64,000 bases of DNA from Devosia riboflavina (GTDB taxonomy: Bacteria; Pseudomonadota; Alphaproteobacteria; Rhizobiales; Devosiaceae). Where the stretch lies: the NCBI RefSeq assembly GCF_000743575.1, contig NZ_JQGC01000003.1, forward strand, positions 310,001 through 374,000, in the 5' to 3' direction. Under the pieces are notes generated by a model. That model made no database searches, had not been told where the DNA came from, and saw only the letters and a list, made by a program, of their open reading frames with translations. Below are positions 49,988 through 58,221 of this stretch, in pieces. The position numbers were made by a program, and so were the translations under genes. Numbering within the stretch: position 1 is the first letter of the stretch; each line of letters begins with the position of its first letter.

Positions 49988-51292
49988 ATGAGTGAAGAAA
50001 GCCTTTCCATCAGCGACGACGCTTCGCATTGGCGCCCCTTGCGCCTGCAGACGCTGGTGCTGCTGCGCTGGCTGGCCGTCGTGGGGCAGACCGTGGGCGT
50101 GCTCTTTGTCCATCTGGGCCTTGGCTATCCGCTGCCGCTTTGGGAATGCCTGGCGCTGATCGCGCTTTCGGCCGGGCTCAATGTCGGGCTCTTCATGCGC
50201 TACGGCGCCAAGGGCCAGCTTTCCCCGCATTTTGCGGCCATTCAGCTCGCCTTCGATCTCTGCCAATTGGGTGGGTTGCTAGCGCTGACCGGCGGGCTGC
50301 TCAATCCTTTTGCCCTGCTGCTCCTGGCGCCGGTTTCGGTGTCGGCGACGACGCTACCGCCGCGGGAGACGCTGCTGATTTCGGCACTGGCTGCCGTTCT
50401 GGCCTCGGTGATTTCGGTTCTCCACATGCCCCTCCCCTGGGTGCCGGGCGAGGAATTGGTGTTCAACCGCATCTATGTGATCGGCATCTGGGTCTCGATC
50501 ATTTGCGGCATTGCCTTCATTGCCGCCTATACGATCCGCGTCGCCCATGAATCGCGCCTGATCGCCGATGCGCTGGCGGCGACGGAACTCGCCCTCTCGC
50601 ATCGCGAGCAGCTCTCGGCGCTCGATGGGCTCGCCGCCGCCGCGGCGCATGAACTGGGCACGCCGCTCTCGACCATTGCACTCGCCGCCAAGGAAATGCG
50701 GGCCGAGGTCGAGGAAGGCAGTCCGCTGGCCGAGGACGTGGAACTCATCATTTCGCAAGCCGCCCGCTGCCGGGCCATTCTCTCAAAGCTGCGAAACCTC
50801 GGCAGCGATCCGGCCGACATGTTCGCCAAGGCGCCGCTCACCGATATTCTGGCCGAAGTCGCGCGGCCGCATGAGGGCCGCGGCAAGGTGATTTTGTTCT
50901 ATTCCGAACGCGCTACCGGCACGCCCCCGGTGTTTCCGCGCTCGGTGGGCCTGCTCTATGGCCTTGGCAATCTCATCGAGAACGCCACCGGCTATGCGCG
51001 GGAAACCGTGCGCATCCAAACCGAATGGGACCAGGCGACGATTACCGTCACGGTGACCGACGATGGCCCCGGCTTTGCGCCCGAACTCATCGCGCGGCTG
51101 GGCGAACCCTATCTCACGACGCGTCCACGCGATCCGCAGGGGGCAGACGCCCACCAACCCGGCGGATTGGGCCTCGGCATCTTCATCGCCAAGACCCTGC
51201 TCGAGCGCACCGGCGCCCGCCTCAGTTTTGAAAATGAAAAACCCACGGGCCATGCCCGCGTCACCATCACCTGGCCGCGCGCGGCACTGTGA
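49988..51292 (+). CDS. actS: Redox-responsive sensor histidine kinase ActS/RegB/PrrB
   Basis: A 434-residue membrane kinase. Six hydrophobic helices (about 24-185) include the quinone-sensing loop GGLLNPF (102-108). The H-box AAAAHELGTPLSTIAL carries His221, and the redox Cys261 of the RegB family is present in QAARCRAIL. The ATPase has NLIENATGYA (N-box), DDGPGF and GGLGLGIFIAK. RegB/ActS kinases lower or raise phosphorylation of RegA/ActR according to quinone and thiol redox state, controlling respiration, nitrogen and carbon fixation. The response regulator follows 57 bp later. Confidence 0.94.
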   Translation: MSEESLSISDDASHWRPLRLQTLVLLRWLAVVGQTVGVLFVHLGLGYPLPLWECLALIALSAGLNVGLFMRYGAKGQLSPHFAAIQLAFDLCQLGGLLALTGGLLNPFALLLLAPVSVSATTLPPRETLLISALAAVLASVISVLHMPLPWVPGEELVFNRIYVIGIWVSIICGIAFIAAYTIRVAHESRLIADALAATELALSHREQLSALDGLAAAAAHELGTPLSTIALAAKEMRAEVEEGSPLAEDVELIISQAARCRAILSKLRNLGSDPADMFAKAPLTDILAEVARPHEGRGKVILFYSERATGTPPVFPRSVGLLYGLGNLIENATGYARETVRIQTEWDQATITVTVTDDGPGFAPELIARLGEPYLTTRPRDPQGADAHQPGGLGLGIFIAKTLLERTGARLSFENEKPTGHARVTITWPRAAL

Positions 51293-51349
51293 TCGTGTCG
51301 CACCCTGCCGATTTTGACGAAAGAGCGGCAAACGCCTAAAGAAAGCGCC

Positions 51350-51901
51350 ATGAACACGCTCGAAGAACTCCTCGCGGCCGATCCCAGCCTGTTGCTGGTC
51401 GATGACGATGCGGCCTTCCTCACCCGGCTCGAACGGGCCATGGCCCGGCGCGGCTTTGCCGTACGCACTGCCGGTTCCGTCGCTGCCGGCGTTGCGGCGG
51501 TGGCCGAACAGCCCCCCGCCTTCGCGGTCGTCGATCTCCGCCTCGAAGACGGAAATGGGCTCGAAGTGGTTTCGGCGCTGCACCAGGCAAGGCCTGATGC
51601 CCGTGCCGTGGTGCTGACCGGCTATGGCAATATCGCCACCGCGGTCACCGCCGTAAAACTCGGGGCGATGGATTATCTCTCCAAACCCGCCGATGCCGAC
51701 GACGTCATCAATGCGCTGCTCGCCACCGGCGAAGACAAGCCCGAGCCTCCGGAAAATCCGATGTCGGCCGACCGGGTGCGCTGGGAGCATATTCAGCGCG
51801 TTTATGAACTGTGCGATCGCAATGTTTCGGAGACGGCCCGCCGCCTCAACATGCACCGGCGCACGCTGCAGCGGATCCTGGCCAAGCGCGCGCCGCGCTG
51901 A
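51350..51901 (+). CDS. actR: Response regulator ActR/RegA/PrrA
   Basis: A 183-residue regulator with a receiver domain (LLLVDDDAAFLTRLERAMAR; phosphoacceptor Asp in VVDLRLEDGNGLE; VVLTGYGNIATAVTAVKLGA; Lys in YLSKPADADD), a Pro-rich linker and a Fis-like HTH (VRWEHIQRVYELCDRNVSET, then ARRLNMHRRTLQRIL). The HTH is nearly invariant in the RegA family. The ATG at 51350 gives the usual length; an earlier frame start lies just after actS. It is the global redox regulator paired with actS. Confidence 0.95.
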   Translation: MNTLEELLAADPSLLLVDDDAAFLTRLERAMARRGFAVRTAGSVAAGVAAVAEQPPAFAVVDLRLEDGNGLEVVSALHQARPDARAVVLTGYGNIATAVTAVKLGAMDYLSKPADADDVINALLATGEDKPEPPENPMSADRVRWEHIQRVYELCDRNVSETARRLNMHRRTLQRILAKRAPR

Positions 51902-51907
51902 TCTTTC

Positions 51908-52065
51908 TTCACCTCTCCCTCTGGGGGAGAGGTCGACGCAAAGCGTCACCGAATTCGCATTCGCGAATTTCGGTAGGGGTGAGGGGGCCTTCCCCCCGCC
52001 GCTTGCCAAAGGCCCCCTCACCCGGCTTGCAAGCAAGCCGACCTCTCCCCCAAGGGAGAGGTGAA
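51908..52065. repeat. 158-bp nested inverted-repeat element after actR
   Basis: Outer arms of about 27 bases (51908-51935 and 52039-52065) pair almost perfectly. Inside, GGGTGAGGGGGCCTT (51977-51991) and AAGGCCCCCTCACCC (52009-52023) pair perfectly. Smaller hairpins (GACGC/GCGTC at 51935-51947, CGGCTTGC/GCAAGCCG at 52023-52040) sit between. It lies between convergent genes and holds no gene. Confidence 0.8.
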
Positions 52066-52077
52066 GGTCGGGCCGCC

Positions 52078-52428
52078 TCAAACCACAAACAAATTCGAAA
52101 ACCCGCCAAAGATCATCCGCTGGCCGTCGAACGGCATGTCAGGGACGCTCTTCATCGCCGGGTCTTCCATCATCCTCTTCATCACCACGTCGCGCGTCGC
52201 CTTGTCCGGATATTCGATCCAGGAGAAGACGATCACTTCATCTTCCTTGGCCTGCACGGCGCGCTGGAAGTCGGTCACCTTGCCGGCAGGAACATCATCG
52301 CCCCAGTTCTCGACGGTGCGCGTGGCGCCCCATTGCCTGGCGAGTTCGGCGACGCCACGGGCGTGGGTGATGTACTGTTCCTTGTTTGCCTTGGGCACGG
52401 CAGCGACAAAGCCATCGATATAGGTCAT
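52078..52428 (-). CDS. DUF1428 family protein
   Basis: A 116-residue protein of the DUF1428 (YbaA-like) family, with a ferredoxin-like dimeric alpha/beta barrel fold. Recognised by TYIDGFVAAVPKANKEQYIT, HARGVAELARQWGATRTVEN and FSWIEYPDKATRDVVMKRMM. The start at 52428 follows AGGAGAGACGAA; a longer frame lacks this. The function is not established. Monocistronic. Confidence 0.92.
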   Translation of the reverse strand: MTYIDGFVAAVPKANKEQYITHARGVAELARQWGATRTVENWGDDVPAGKVTDFQRAVQAKEDEVIVFSWIEYPDKATRDVVMKRMMEDPAMKSVPDMPFDGQRMIFGGFSNLFVV

Positions 52429-52552
52429 TTCGTCTCTCCTCATTCTTGCAAGCAAAACAGCTCGGGCACCATCACGGTTGCCCGCTGCCTCGACTTTGAC
52501 GAATGGGTGGGGCTAAGTTCGACGCCCAAGAAGAAAAATCTGGAGTTTTTCG

Positions 52553-54208
52553 ATGACGGTGACCCTCCATTTCCACGGCGCAGCAGGGACGGTCACCGGA
52601 TCGTGCTACCGCGTGGTGCACCCACAGGGGCAGTTCCTCGTCGATTGCGGGCTGTTTCAGGGCAATAAATCGGTGCGCGACCTGAACCTGAAGCCCACGC
52701 CGTTCAATCCCAAAGAAATCGATTTTTTGCTCCTCACGCATGCGCATATCGACCATGCGGGACTGCTGCCAAAACTCTATGCCGAGGGCTGGCGCGGGCC
52801 GATGTGGATGACCGAACCCACTGCCGGCCTTCTCGAATATCTCCTTCCCGACAGCGCCGGCATTCAGGAAAGCGAAGCCGAGCGCGAGACCAAGAAGCGC
52901 GGCCGCCGCGGCGATGAACCGGCCAAGCCGCTCTACACCATGGAAGACGCCACCGAGGCGCTGCTGCATCGGCAGACCTGCGGATATGGCGAGTGGATCA
53001 ATCCCGGTCCGGGCGTGCGCGCCCGCTATTGGAATGCCGGCCATATCATCGGCTCGGCCTCCATCGAGGTCGAAGTGATCAATGGCGATGGCAAGCCGGT
53101 GCGCCTGATGTTTTCGGGCGATATCGGGCCGGACGAGAAGGTGTTTTACAACGAGCCGGAAGGCCCCTCGGACTTCGACTATATCCTCTGCGAATCCACC
53201 TATGGCGGGCGCGAGCGCGAAGACTATACGCTGGTGCAGCGCCGCGAAGCGCTGAAGACCGAAATCAACCTTGCCATGCAAAAGGGCGGCAATCTCGTCA
53301 TTCCCGCCTTCGCCGTCGAGCGTAGCCAGGAACTCCTGCACGATATCGGCGTCCTCATCCGCAATGGCGAGATCGATCCGCGCCTCGTCGTGCTCGACTC
53401 GCCGCTTGCGAGCAAGGTGACCGGCGTCTATCGCAAATATGCAAAGATGTTCGAGGATACCGAGCTGACCGCGGACGAGCTCTTCAACGATCCGCGTTTC
53501 CGCATCATCGAAGCGGTTGAGGATTCAAAGGCGCTCAATGCCATCAAGGGCGGTGCCATCATCATGTCGGCCTCGGGCATGGCCGATGCCGGGCGCATAA
53601 AACACCACCTGCGCAATAACCTGATCCGCTCCAATGCCACCGTGCTCTTTGTCGGCTATCAGGCGCCGGGCACGCTGGGGCAGATCATTCTCTCCGGCGC
53701 CAAGGAAGTGCGCATTCACGGCACGCTGGTGCCGGTGCGCGCCACCATCCGCTCCATGGGCAATTATTCGGCCCATGCCGACCATTCCGAACTCATGGAG
53801 TGGATCAAGGAGCGTCTGCCGGCACATGGCGCCATCTTCCTCACCCATGGCGAGGACGAGGAGCGTACGGCCCTCCGCGCCGCGCTGATGGCCACAGGCC
53901 TCGGCGGTGACCAGATCGTCCTGCCCCAGCTCGACGACTATTTTGAACTCACCGCCGCCGGCATTGCCGCCGCAAGGGCGCCGGCGGCCCGTCGCGTGGA
54001 CCTGAAACAGTTGCCGGCCGATTGGCACAATGCCTTCTCGGATTTCACCATCCGCCTCAGCCAGCGTCTCCACGACCTGCCCGACGGCGAAAAACTGGCG
54101 CTGATGACCTCGCTGCAGCGAAAACTCTCGGAACTGGGCGCCGCGCCCAGCCCCACGCCGGTGCCGACGCCGGTCACCCCGGTCGAGACGCAGGCGTTCG
54201 ACGAATAG
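52553..54208 (+). CDS. MBL-fold/beta-CASP RNA-metabolising hydrolase
   Basis: A 551-residue metallo-beta-lactamase protein with the beta-CASP domain found in RNase J, CPSF-73 and bacterial relatives. The zinc motif is His63-x-His65-x-Asp67-His68 (LLTHAHIDHAG). GHIIGSASIEVEV and FSGDIGPDEKV supply further ligands, and SASGMADAGRIKHHLRNNLI and MGNYSAHADHSELMEW are motifs B and C of beta-CASP. It probably acts as a single-strand endonuclease or exonuclease in the cytosol. A Thr/Pro-rich tail (SPTPVPTPVTPVETQ) is unusual. The ATG at 52553 follows AATCTGGAGTTTTTCG. Confidence 0.9.
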   Translation: MTVTLHFHGAAGTVTGSCYRVVHPQGQFLVDCGLFQGNKSVRDLNLKPTPFNPKEIDFLLLTHAHIDHAGLLPKLYAEGWRGPMWMTEPTAGLLEYLLPDSAGIQESEAERETKKRGRRGDEPAKPLYTMEDATEALLHRQTCGYGEWINPGPGVRARYWNAGHIIGSASIEVEVINGDGKPVRLMFSGDIGPDEKVFYNEPEGPSDFDYILCESTYGGREREDYTLVQRREALKTEINLAMQKGGNLVIPAFAVERSQELLHDIGVLIRNGEIDPRLVVLDSPLASKVTGVYRKYAKMFEDTELTADELFNDPRFRIIEAVEDSKALNAIKGGAIIMSASGMADAGRIKHHLRNNLIRSNATVLFVGYQAPGTLGQIILSGAKEVRIHGTLVPVRATIRSMGNYSAHADHSELMEWIKERLPAHGAIFLTHGEDEERTALRAALMATGLGGDQIVLPQLDDYFELTAAGIAAARAPAARRVDLKQLPADWHNAFSDFTIRLSQRLHDLPDGEKLALMTSLQRKLSELGAAPSPTPVPTPVTPVETQAFDE

Positions 54209-54212
54209 TTTT

Positions 54213-55352
54213 TTAGGATGCCGGGCGCGGCTTCAGGCGCCCAGCCATCACGAAGGTCAGGACAAGCAGGGGAATGAGCATGGAAAACGCCATGCGCACC
54301 CCGAGCCCCTGCGCCACTGCGCCGATCAGTGCCGGCGCGCCGAGATTGACGAGCTGGAAGATCAGCGTCGTCGCGGCCACATTCTGGCTCGCCGGGCGAT
54401 CGCCGATGCGCGCGGCGGCGGATAGCATCAGCGGATAGAGCACGCAGATGCCGATGCCGACGATCACGAAACCGGCCAGCGCCACATAGGCATTGGGCGA
54501 GAGCACAATAAGCACCATGCCCGATATGGCGATGGCCGACAGCACACGCGCCACGGGCACCGGGCCAAACCTGTCGATCACCTTGTCGGCCAGAAACCGC
54601 CCCGCAGCCATGGCGGCCAAGAGCGCCGGCAGAGCCAGCGACTCGACGAAGGGCGACACTTCAAAATTGTCGCGGAGATAAATGATCGACCAGGCGCGCG
54701 AAGCGCCCTCGGTGAGACCGGCACCAAGACCGAAGGCGACAAGCCCAAGGGTCGCCAGCGTCGGCAACGCCAGCTTTTTTACTTTTTCGCCGCTATGCGG
54801 ACGCGGCGGCATGACCGGCATGGGCACGACGACGACCAGCAGCAGCACGATGAGCACCGGTACCAGCGCCCAGAGGTGGATGGCGGGATCGACATGAAAA
54901 CCGCGCAGCGTCGCGCCCAGCAGCGAGGTGAGCAGAAAACCGACGCTCCAGACGCCGTGGCAGGTGTTCATCACCCGCGCGCCCGTCGCTGCCTCGACCC
55001 GGTCGGCCTCGACATTCATGGCGATATTGCTGAGCGAAAAACCGATGCCATTGAAGGCGAGGAGGGTGAACAGCGCCACCGGGTGCAGCAGCACGGTGGC
55101 GAGCGCCGCCGTGATGATGACGATGGGCAGCACCGCCAAAATGGTCCGCCGCGGCCCAAAACGCTCGATGATGGCGCTCGAAAACAGGAACATGGAGAGC
55201 GCGCCGAGCGGCTGGCCCATCAGCACCAGGCCAAGCTGGCCCTCGGAAAGCCCCATGGCGACCTGCAGATCGGGAATGCGCGTATGGATGGCGCCAGCGG
55301 CCAGGGCGTGGGTGAAGAACAGCGCAATAACGCGCCAACGGGCAGAGGTCAT
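54213..55352 (-). CDS. MFS transporter, paralogue 4 of the tandem array
   Basis: A 379-residue twelve-helix major-facilitator protein (RVIALFFTHALAAGAIHTRI, PDLQVAMGLSEGQLGLVLMG). It is the most divergent member of the array: the shared motif reads TEGASRAWSIIYLRDNF, where the other three have EGAGIDWSAIYMRD. It keeps NVEADRVEAATG and the ARIGDRPASQNVAA region in helices 4 and 10. ATG at 55352. It lies 15 bp after mmcB on the same strand. Substrate unknown; sugar or drug export is possible for this YbjJ-like group. Confidence 0.85.
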   Translation of the reverse strand: MTSARWRVIALFFTHALAAGAIHTRIPDLQVAMGLSEGQLGLVLMGQPLGALSMFLFSSAIIERFGPRRTILAVLPIVIITAALATVLLHPVALFTLLAFNGIGFSLSNIAMNVEADRVEAATGARVMNTCHGVWSVGFLLTSLLGATLRGFHVDPAIHLWALVPVLIVLLLVVVVPMPVMPPRPHSGEKVKKLALPTLATLGLVAFGLGAGLTEGASRAWSIIYLRDNFEVSPFVESLALPALLAAMAAGRFLADKVIDRFGPVPVARVLSAIAISGMVLIVLSPNAYVALAGFVIVGIGICVLYPLMLSAAARIGDRPASQNVAATTLIFQLVNLGAPALIGAVAQGLGVRMAFSMLIPLLVLTFVMAGRLKPRPAS

Positions 55353-55367
55353 GGTCTAGTCAATATT

Positions 55368-55832
55368 TTAGCGCGGACCGGGGTCCATCAGCACATGAAT
55401 GCGGTCGGCGCCCATGCGGGCGAGCTTGAGCATCAGTGCCTTGCGGCGGGCGGGAGCAAGAGGGGTATCGGGACTATCGCGCAGAATGGCGCCATCATGC
55501 CCATCGGCAACAATGAGGCCCTCGCTTTCCGGGAAGATTTCCTCGTCGAGCTCGGGTGGTTTGGCAAAGAAGAACTTGTCGGAAAACTCGCGGTATTCGG
55601 GCCATTTGCGGTCGACCTGAAAATCGATCAGGCTCGACTTGATCTCGATGATCCAGATCTCTCCCTTGGGGCCGACTGCCAGCACATCGGCGCGCCGCCC
55701 ATTGCTGAGCGGCACTTCGGCGTAGCAGGCCATGTCGTGCCGCTCACGCAGCATGCGCATGACCCCGCGCTGCACGCGCAGGGCCGTGGCCGACTGTCTT
55801 AAATCGACAATGGAGGGCAGGTCCTCAGCCAT
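55368..55832 (-). CDS. mmcB: MmcB-family DNA repair nuclease
   Basis: A 154-residue protein with a PD-(D/E)xK-type nuclease core: Glu39 (AEVPLSNGRRADV), Asp49 and Glu63-x-Lys65 (WIIEIKSSLIDFQ). In Caulobacter MmcB belongs to the DNA-damage response. The ATG at 55832 overlaps the 3' end of the upstream MFS gene by 8 bp. The downstream MFS gene starts 15 bp after the stop, so the nuclease gene sits inside a transporter array. No LexA box could be seen within this compact arrangement. Confidence 0.9.
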   Translation of the reverse strand: MAEDLPSIVDLRQSATALRVQRGVMRMLRERHDMACYAEVPLSNGRRADVLAVGPKGEIWIIEIKSSLIDFQVDRKWPEYREFSDKFFFAKPPELDEEIFPESEGLIVADGHDGAILRDSPDTPLAPARRKALMLKLARMGADRIHVLMDPGPR

Positions 55833-56979
55833 GGACAACCACGGCAGGTTTTCGCGCTGGCAGGGCGCGGATGACCAAGAGCGCCGCTACCAGTAATGGG
55901 ACTACGACCCAATAGGACATGCGGATGCCGAACTCTTCGGCGACGAAGCCCAGCAGCGGCGGCGCGAGGAAGAAAACCACAAAGGTCATCTGCCCGAGCG
56001 AGGCGACATTGACCGAGGCCGGCCGATCGGTGCGCTGCGCCGCCGCAGAGACGGCCAGCGGATAGACGGCAGAGCAGCCGATGCCGGTCAGCACGAAACC
56101 CAGGAGCGCCACATATTCATGCGGCGCCGTCGCCACGAGGATGAGGCCGGTCATGGCGACCAGCAGCAGCGTTGCCGCCACGGCGCGGGGCGAGAACCGG
56201 TCGACGACGCCATCCATGGTCAAACGCGCAACGGCCATGGCCAGCGAGAATACGGTGACGCTGAGCCCGCCGATAAAGGGTTCGACGTGAAAAACGTCGC
56301 GCATATAGATCGCCGACCAGTCGATCCCGGCGCCTTCAGCGAGGAGCGGCGCGGCGCCGATGATGCAAAGCGCGGCAAGGCCAATGGTCGGGAAGGCGAT
56401 GCGTGGCGCTTCGCCCGCATGGGAATCGGGCCGCAGCGGTGCATTTTCGATGCCGCGGAAGACGAAGAGGCCGGCAAGTACGACAACGATCAGCGCCGAT
56501 ACCAGATGCACCGTGACCGGCACACCGGCCTGCCGCAGACCGGAACTGATCAGCGCCGTGACGAAAAAGCCGAGGCTCCACATGCCATGGGTGCGGCTCA
56601 TGATGCCGTAGCCGAGCTGGGCTTCGAGCCGATCCGCCTCGAGATTGACGATGATTTCTACCGCACCCGCGCAGATGCCGGCGAAAAACAGCAGCGGCAC
56701 CACGAACAATGCCGAGGGCATGAAGGGCACCAGCGCATAGAGCGCCGAAGCGATGAAGATGGTGACGAAGATGCCGGTGCGCGCCGGATAGCGGGCGATG
56801 AAGGGGCCGGAAAAGGTGAGGCCCACCAGCGCCCCGCAGGACATGGCGATCAGCATCAGCCCCAACTGCCCCTCGCTCAGTCCAAACTGGAGCTGCAGAT
56901 CGGGGAGACGCGACAGCATGGCGCCCATCGAGAGCGCGAAAATGAAAAAGACCCCGAAGATCCGGTGGTGCGGACGCAT
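55825..56979 (-). CDS. MFS transporter, paralogue 3 of the tandem array
   Basis: A 384-residue MFS protein with twelve predicted helices. Shared array motifs are SRLPDLQLQFGLSEGQLGLM near the N-terminus, NLEADRLEAQLGYGIMSRTH, GAGIDWSAIYMRDVFHVEPF and QRTDRPASVNVASLGQ. The ATG at 56979 follows CAAGGAGATTTCTTTC; a longer frame to 57036 is unsupported. It starts 58 bp after paralogue 2 and overlaps mmcB by 8 bp. Substrate unknown. Confidence 0.87.
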   Translation of the reverse strand: MRPHHRIFGVFFIFALSMGAMLSRLPDLQLQFGLSEGQLGLMLIAMSCGALVGLTFSGPFIARYPARTGIFVTIFIASALYALVPFMPSALFVVPLLFFAGICAGAVEIIVNLEADRLEAQLGYGIMSRTHGMWSLGFFVTALISSGLRQAGVPVTVHLVSALIVVVLAGLFVFRGIENAPLRPDSHAGEAPRIAFPTIGLAALCIIGAAPLLAEGAGIDWSAIYMRDVFHVEPFIGGLSVTVFSLAMAVARLTMDGVVDRFSPRAVAATLLLVAMTGLILVATAPHEYVALLGFVLTGIGCSAVYPLAVSAAAQRTDRPASVNVASLGQMTFVVFFLAPPLLGFVAEEFGIRMSYWVVVPLLVAALLVIRALPARKPAVVVHG

Positions 56980-57036
56980 GAAAGAAATCTCCTTGCCCGG
57001 GTTCTGTCGCCCAGCGGCGTCAGAACCCGTCAGCAA

Positions 57037-58221
57037 TCAGCCGAGCGGCGTCGGCTCGGGCGGCAGGCCATGGGGTGCTTCTACCTTTTTGGTGCCCAGA
57101 GCGAAACTGGAGGCCCAGAGGCCGGCCAGCAAGAGCGGCAGGCAGATAAGGTAGGACCAGCGGATGCCAAAATATTCGGCGACGAAGCCGAGCAGCGGCG
57201 GGGCGAGGAAGAAGACCACGAAGCTGACCTGGCCGATGGCTGCCACATTGACCGCGGCGGGGCGATCCGTGCGCTGCGCTGCAGCCGAAACGGCCAGCGG
57301 ATAGACGGCCGAGCAGCCCGCGCCCATAAGGGCAAAGCCGACCAGCGCCAGCGTCGCCGTCGGCGCTGTGCCAACGAGCAGTGCGCCGAGGCTTGCGGCG
57401 GTCAACATGACCATGGCGACATAGCGCGGGCCGAAGCGGGCGACGATGGGATCTGCCGAGAGACGCATCGCCGCCATGAAGAAGGCAAAGAGCGTCAGGC
57501 CCATGCCGCCGATGAAGGGCTCCACGGCAAAGACGTTGCGCATGTAGATGGCCGACCAGTCGATCCCCGCGCCTTCGACGAGGAAAGCGGCAAAACCGAT
57601 GAGGCAGAGCGGCAGGAGGCCGAGATTGGGGAAGGCAAAGCGATGGCTACCTTCGCCCTCGGCCCGCACCGGCTTTGGCGCCTCGGTGGCCGAAAACAGC
57701 AGGTAGCCGGCCACGGCCACGACGATGATGGCCACGATGCCGAGATGCCAGCCGGCAGAAAGCCCCGACTGCCGGATCATGGCGCCGAACAGTGCGGTGA
57801 CGAAGAAGCCGACGCTCCAGAAGCCGTGGGCACGGTTCATGAAGCGCTGGCCGGTCTGCACTTCGAGCCGGTCAATCTCGACGTTGAGATTGATTTCCAG
57901 CGCGCCGGCGAGCAGGCCAGCGACGAAAAGCACGGCGAACATGGCCGGCGCCACCGGCAGCCAGGGAATGGTCGAAAAGAGCAGCGCGGGACCGAGCACC
58001 GTAAGCAGCGCCGTCTTGCGGAAGCCGAGTTTTTCGACGACCGGCGGCCCAAAAGTCAGAGAAATCAGCGAGCCGATGGCCATACCGATCATGGTCAGGC
58101 CCAATTGCCCCTCGGTGATCCCGAGATGGGTCTGGATATCGGGCAGGCGCGCCATCAGCGCGCCTGTCGTTACGGCGAAGAGGAAGAAGCTGGCATAGAT
58201 GCGGTGCTGCGGGGCGATCAT
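57037..58221 (-). CDS. MFS transporter, paralogue 2 of the tandem array
   Basis: A 394-residue MFS protein. Array motifs are ARLPDIQTHLGITEGQLGLT, NVEIDRLEVQTGQRFMNRAH, GAGIDWSAIYMRNVFAVEPF and QRTDRPAAVNVAAIGQ. A short tail KKVEAPHGLPPEPTPLG is cytoplasmic. The ATG overlaps the stop of paralogue 1 by 4 bp (ATGA). It is closer to paralogue 3 than to paralogue 4 by these motifs, which suggests successive tandem duplications. Confidence 0.88.
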   Translation of the reverse strand: MIAPQHRIYASFFLFAVTTGALMARLPDIQTHLGITEGQLGLTMIGMAIGSLISLTFGPPVVEKLGFRKTALLTVLGPALLFSTIPWLPVAPAMFAVLFVAGLLAGALEINLNVEIDRLEVQTGQRFMNRAHGFWSVGFFVTALFGAMIRQSGLSAGWHLGIVAIIVVAVAGYLLFSATEAPKPVRAEGEGSHRFAFPNLGLLPLCLIGFAAFLVEGAGIDWSAIYMRNVFAVEPFIGGMGLTLFAFFMAAMRLSADPIVARFGPRYVAMVMLTAASLGALLVGTAPTATLALVGFALMGAGCSAVYPLAVSAAAQRTDRPAAVNVAAIGQVSFVVFFLAPPLLGFVAEYFGIRWSYLICLPLLLAGLWASSFALGTKKVEAPHGLPPEPTPLG

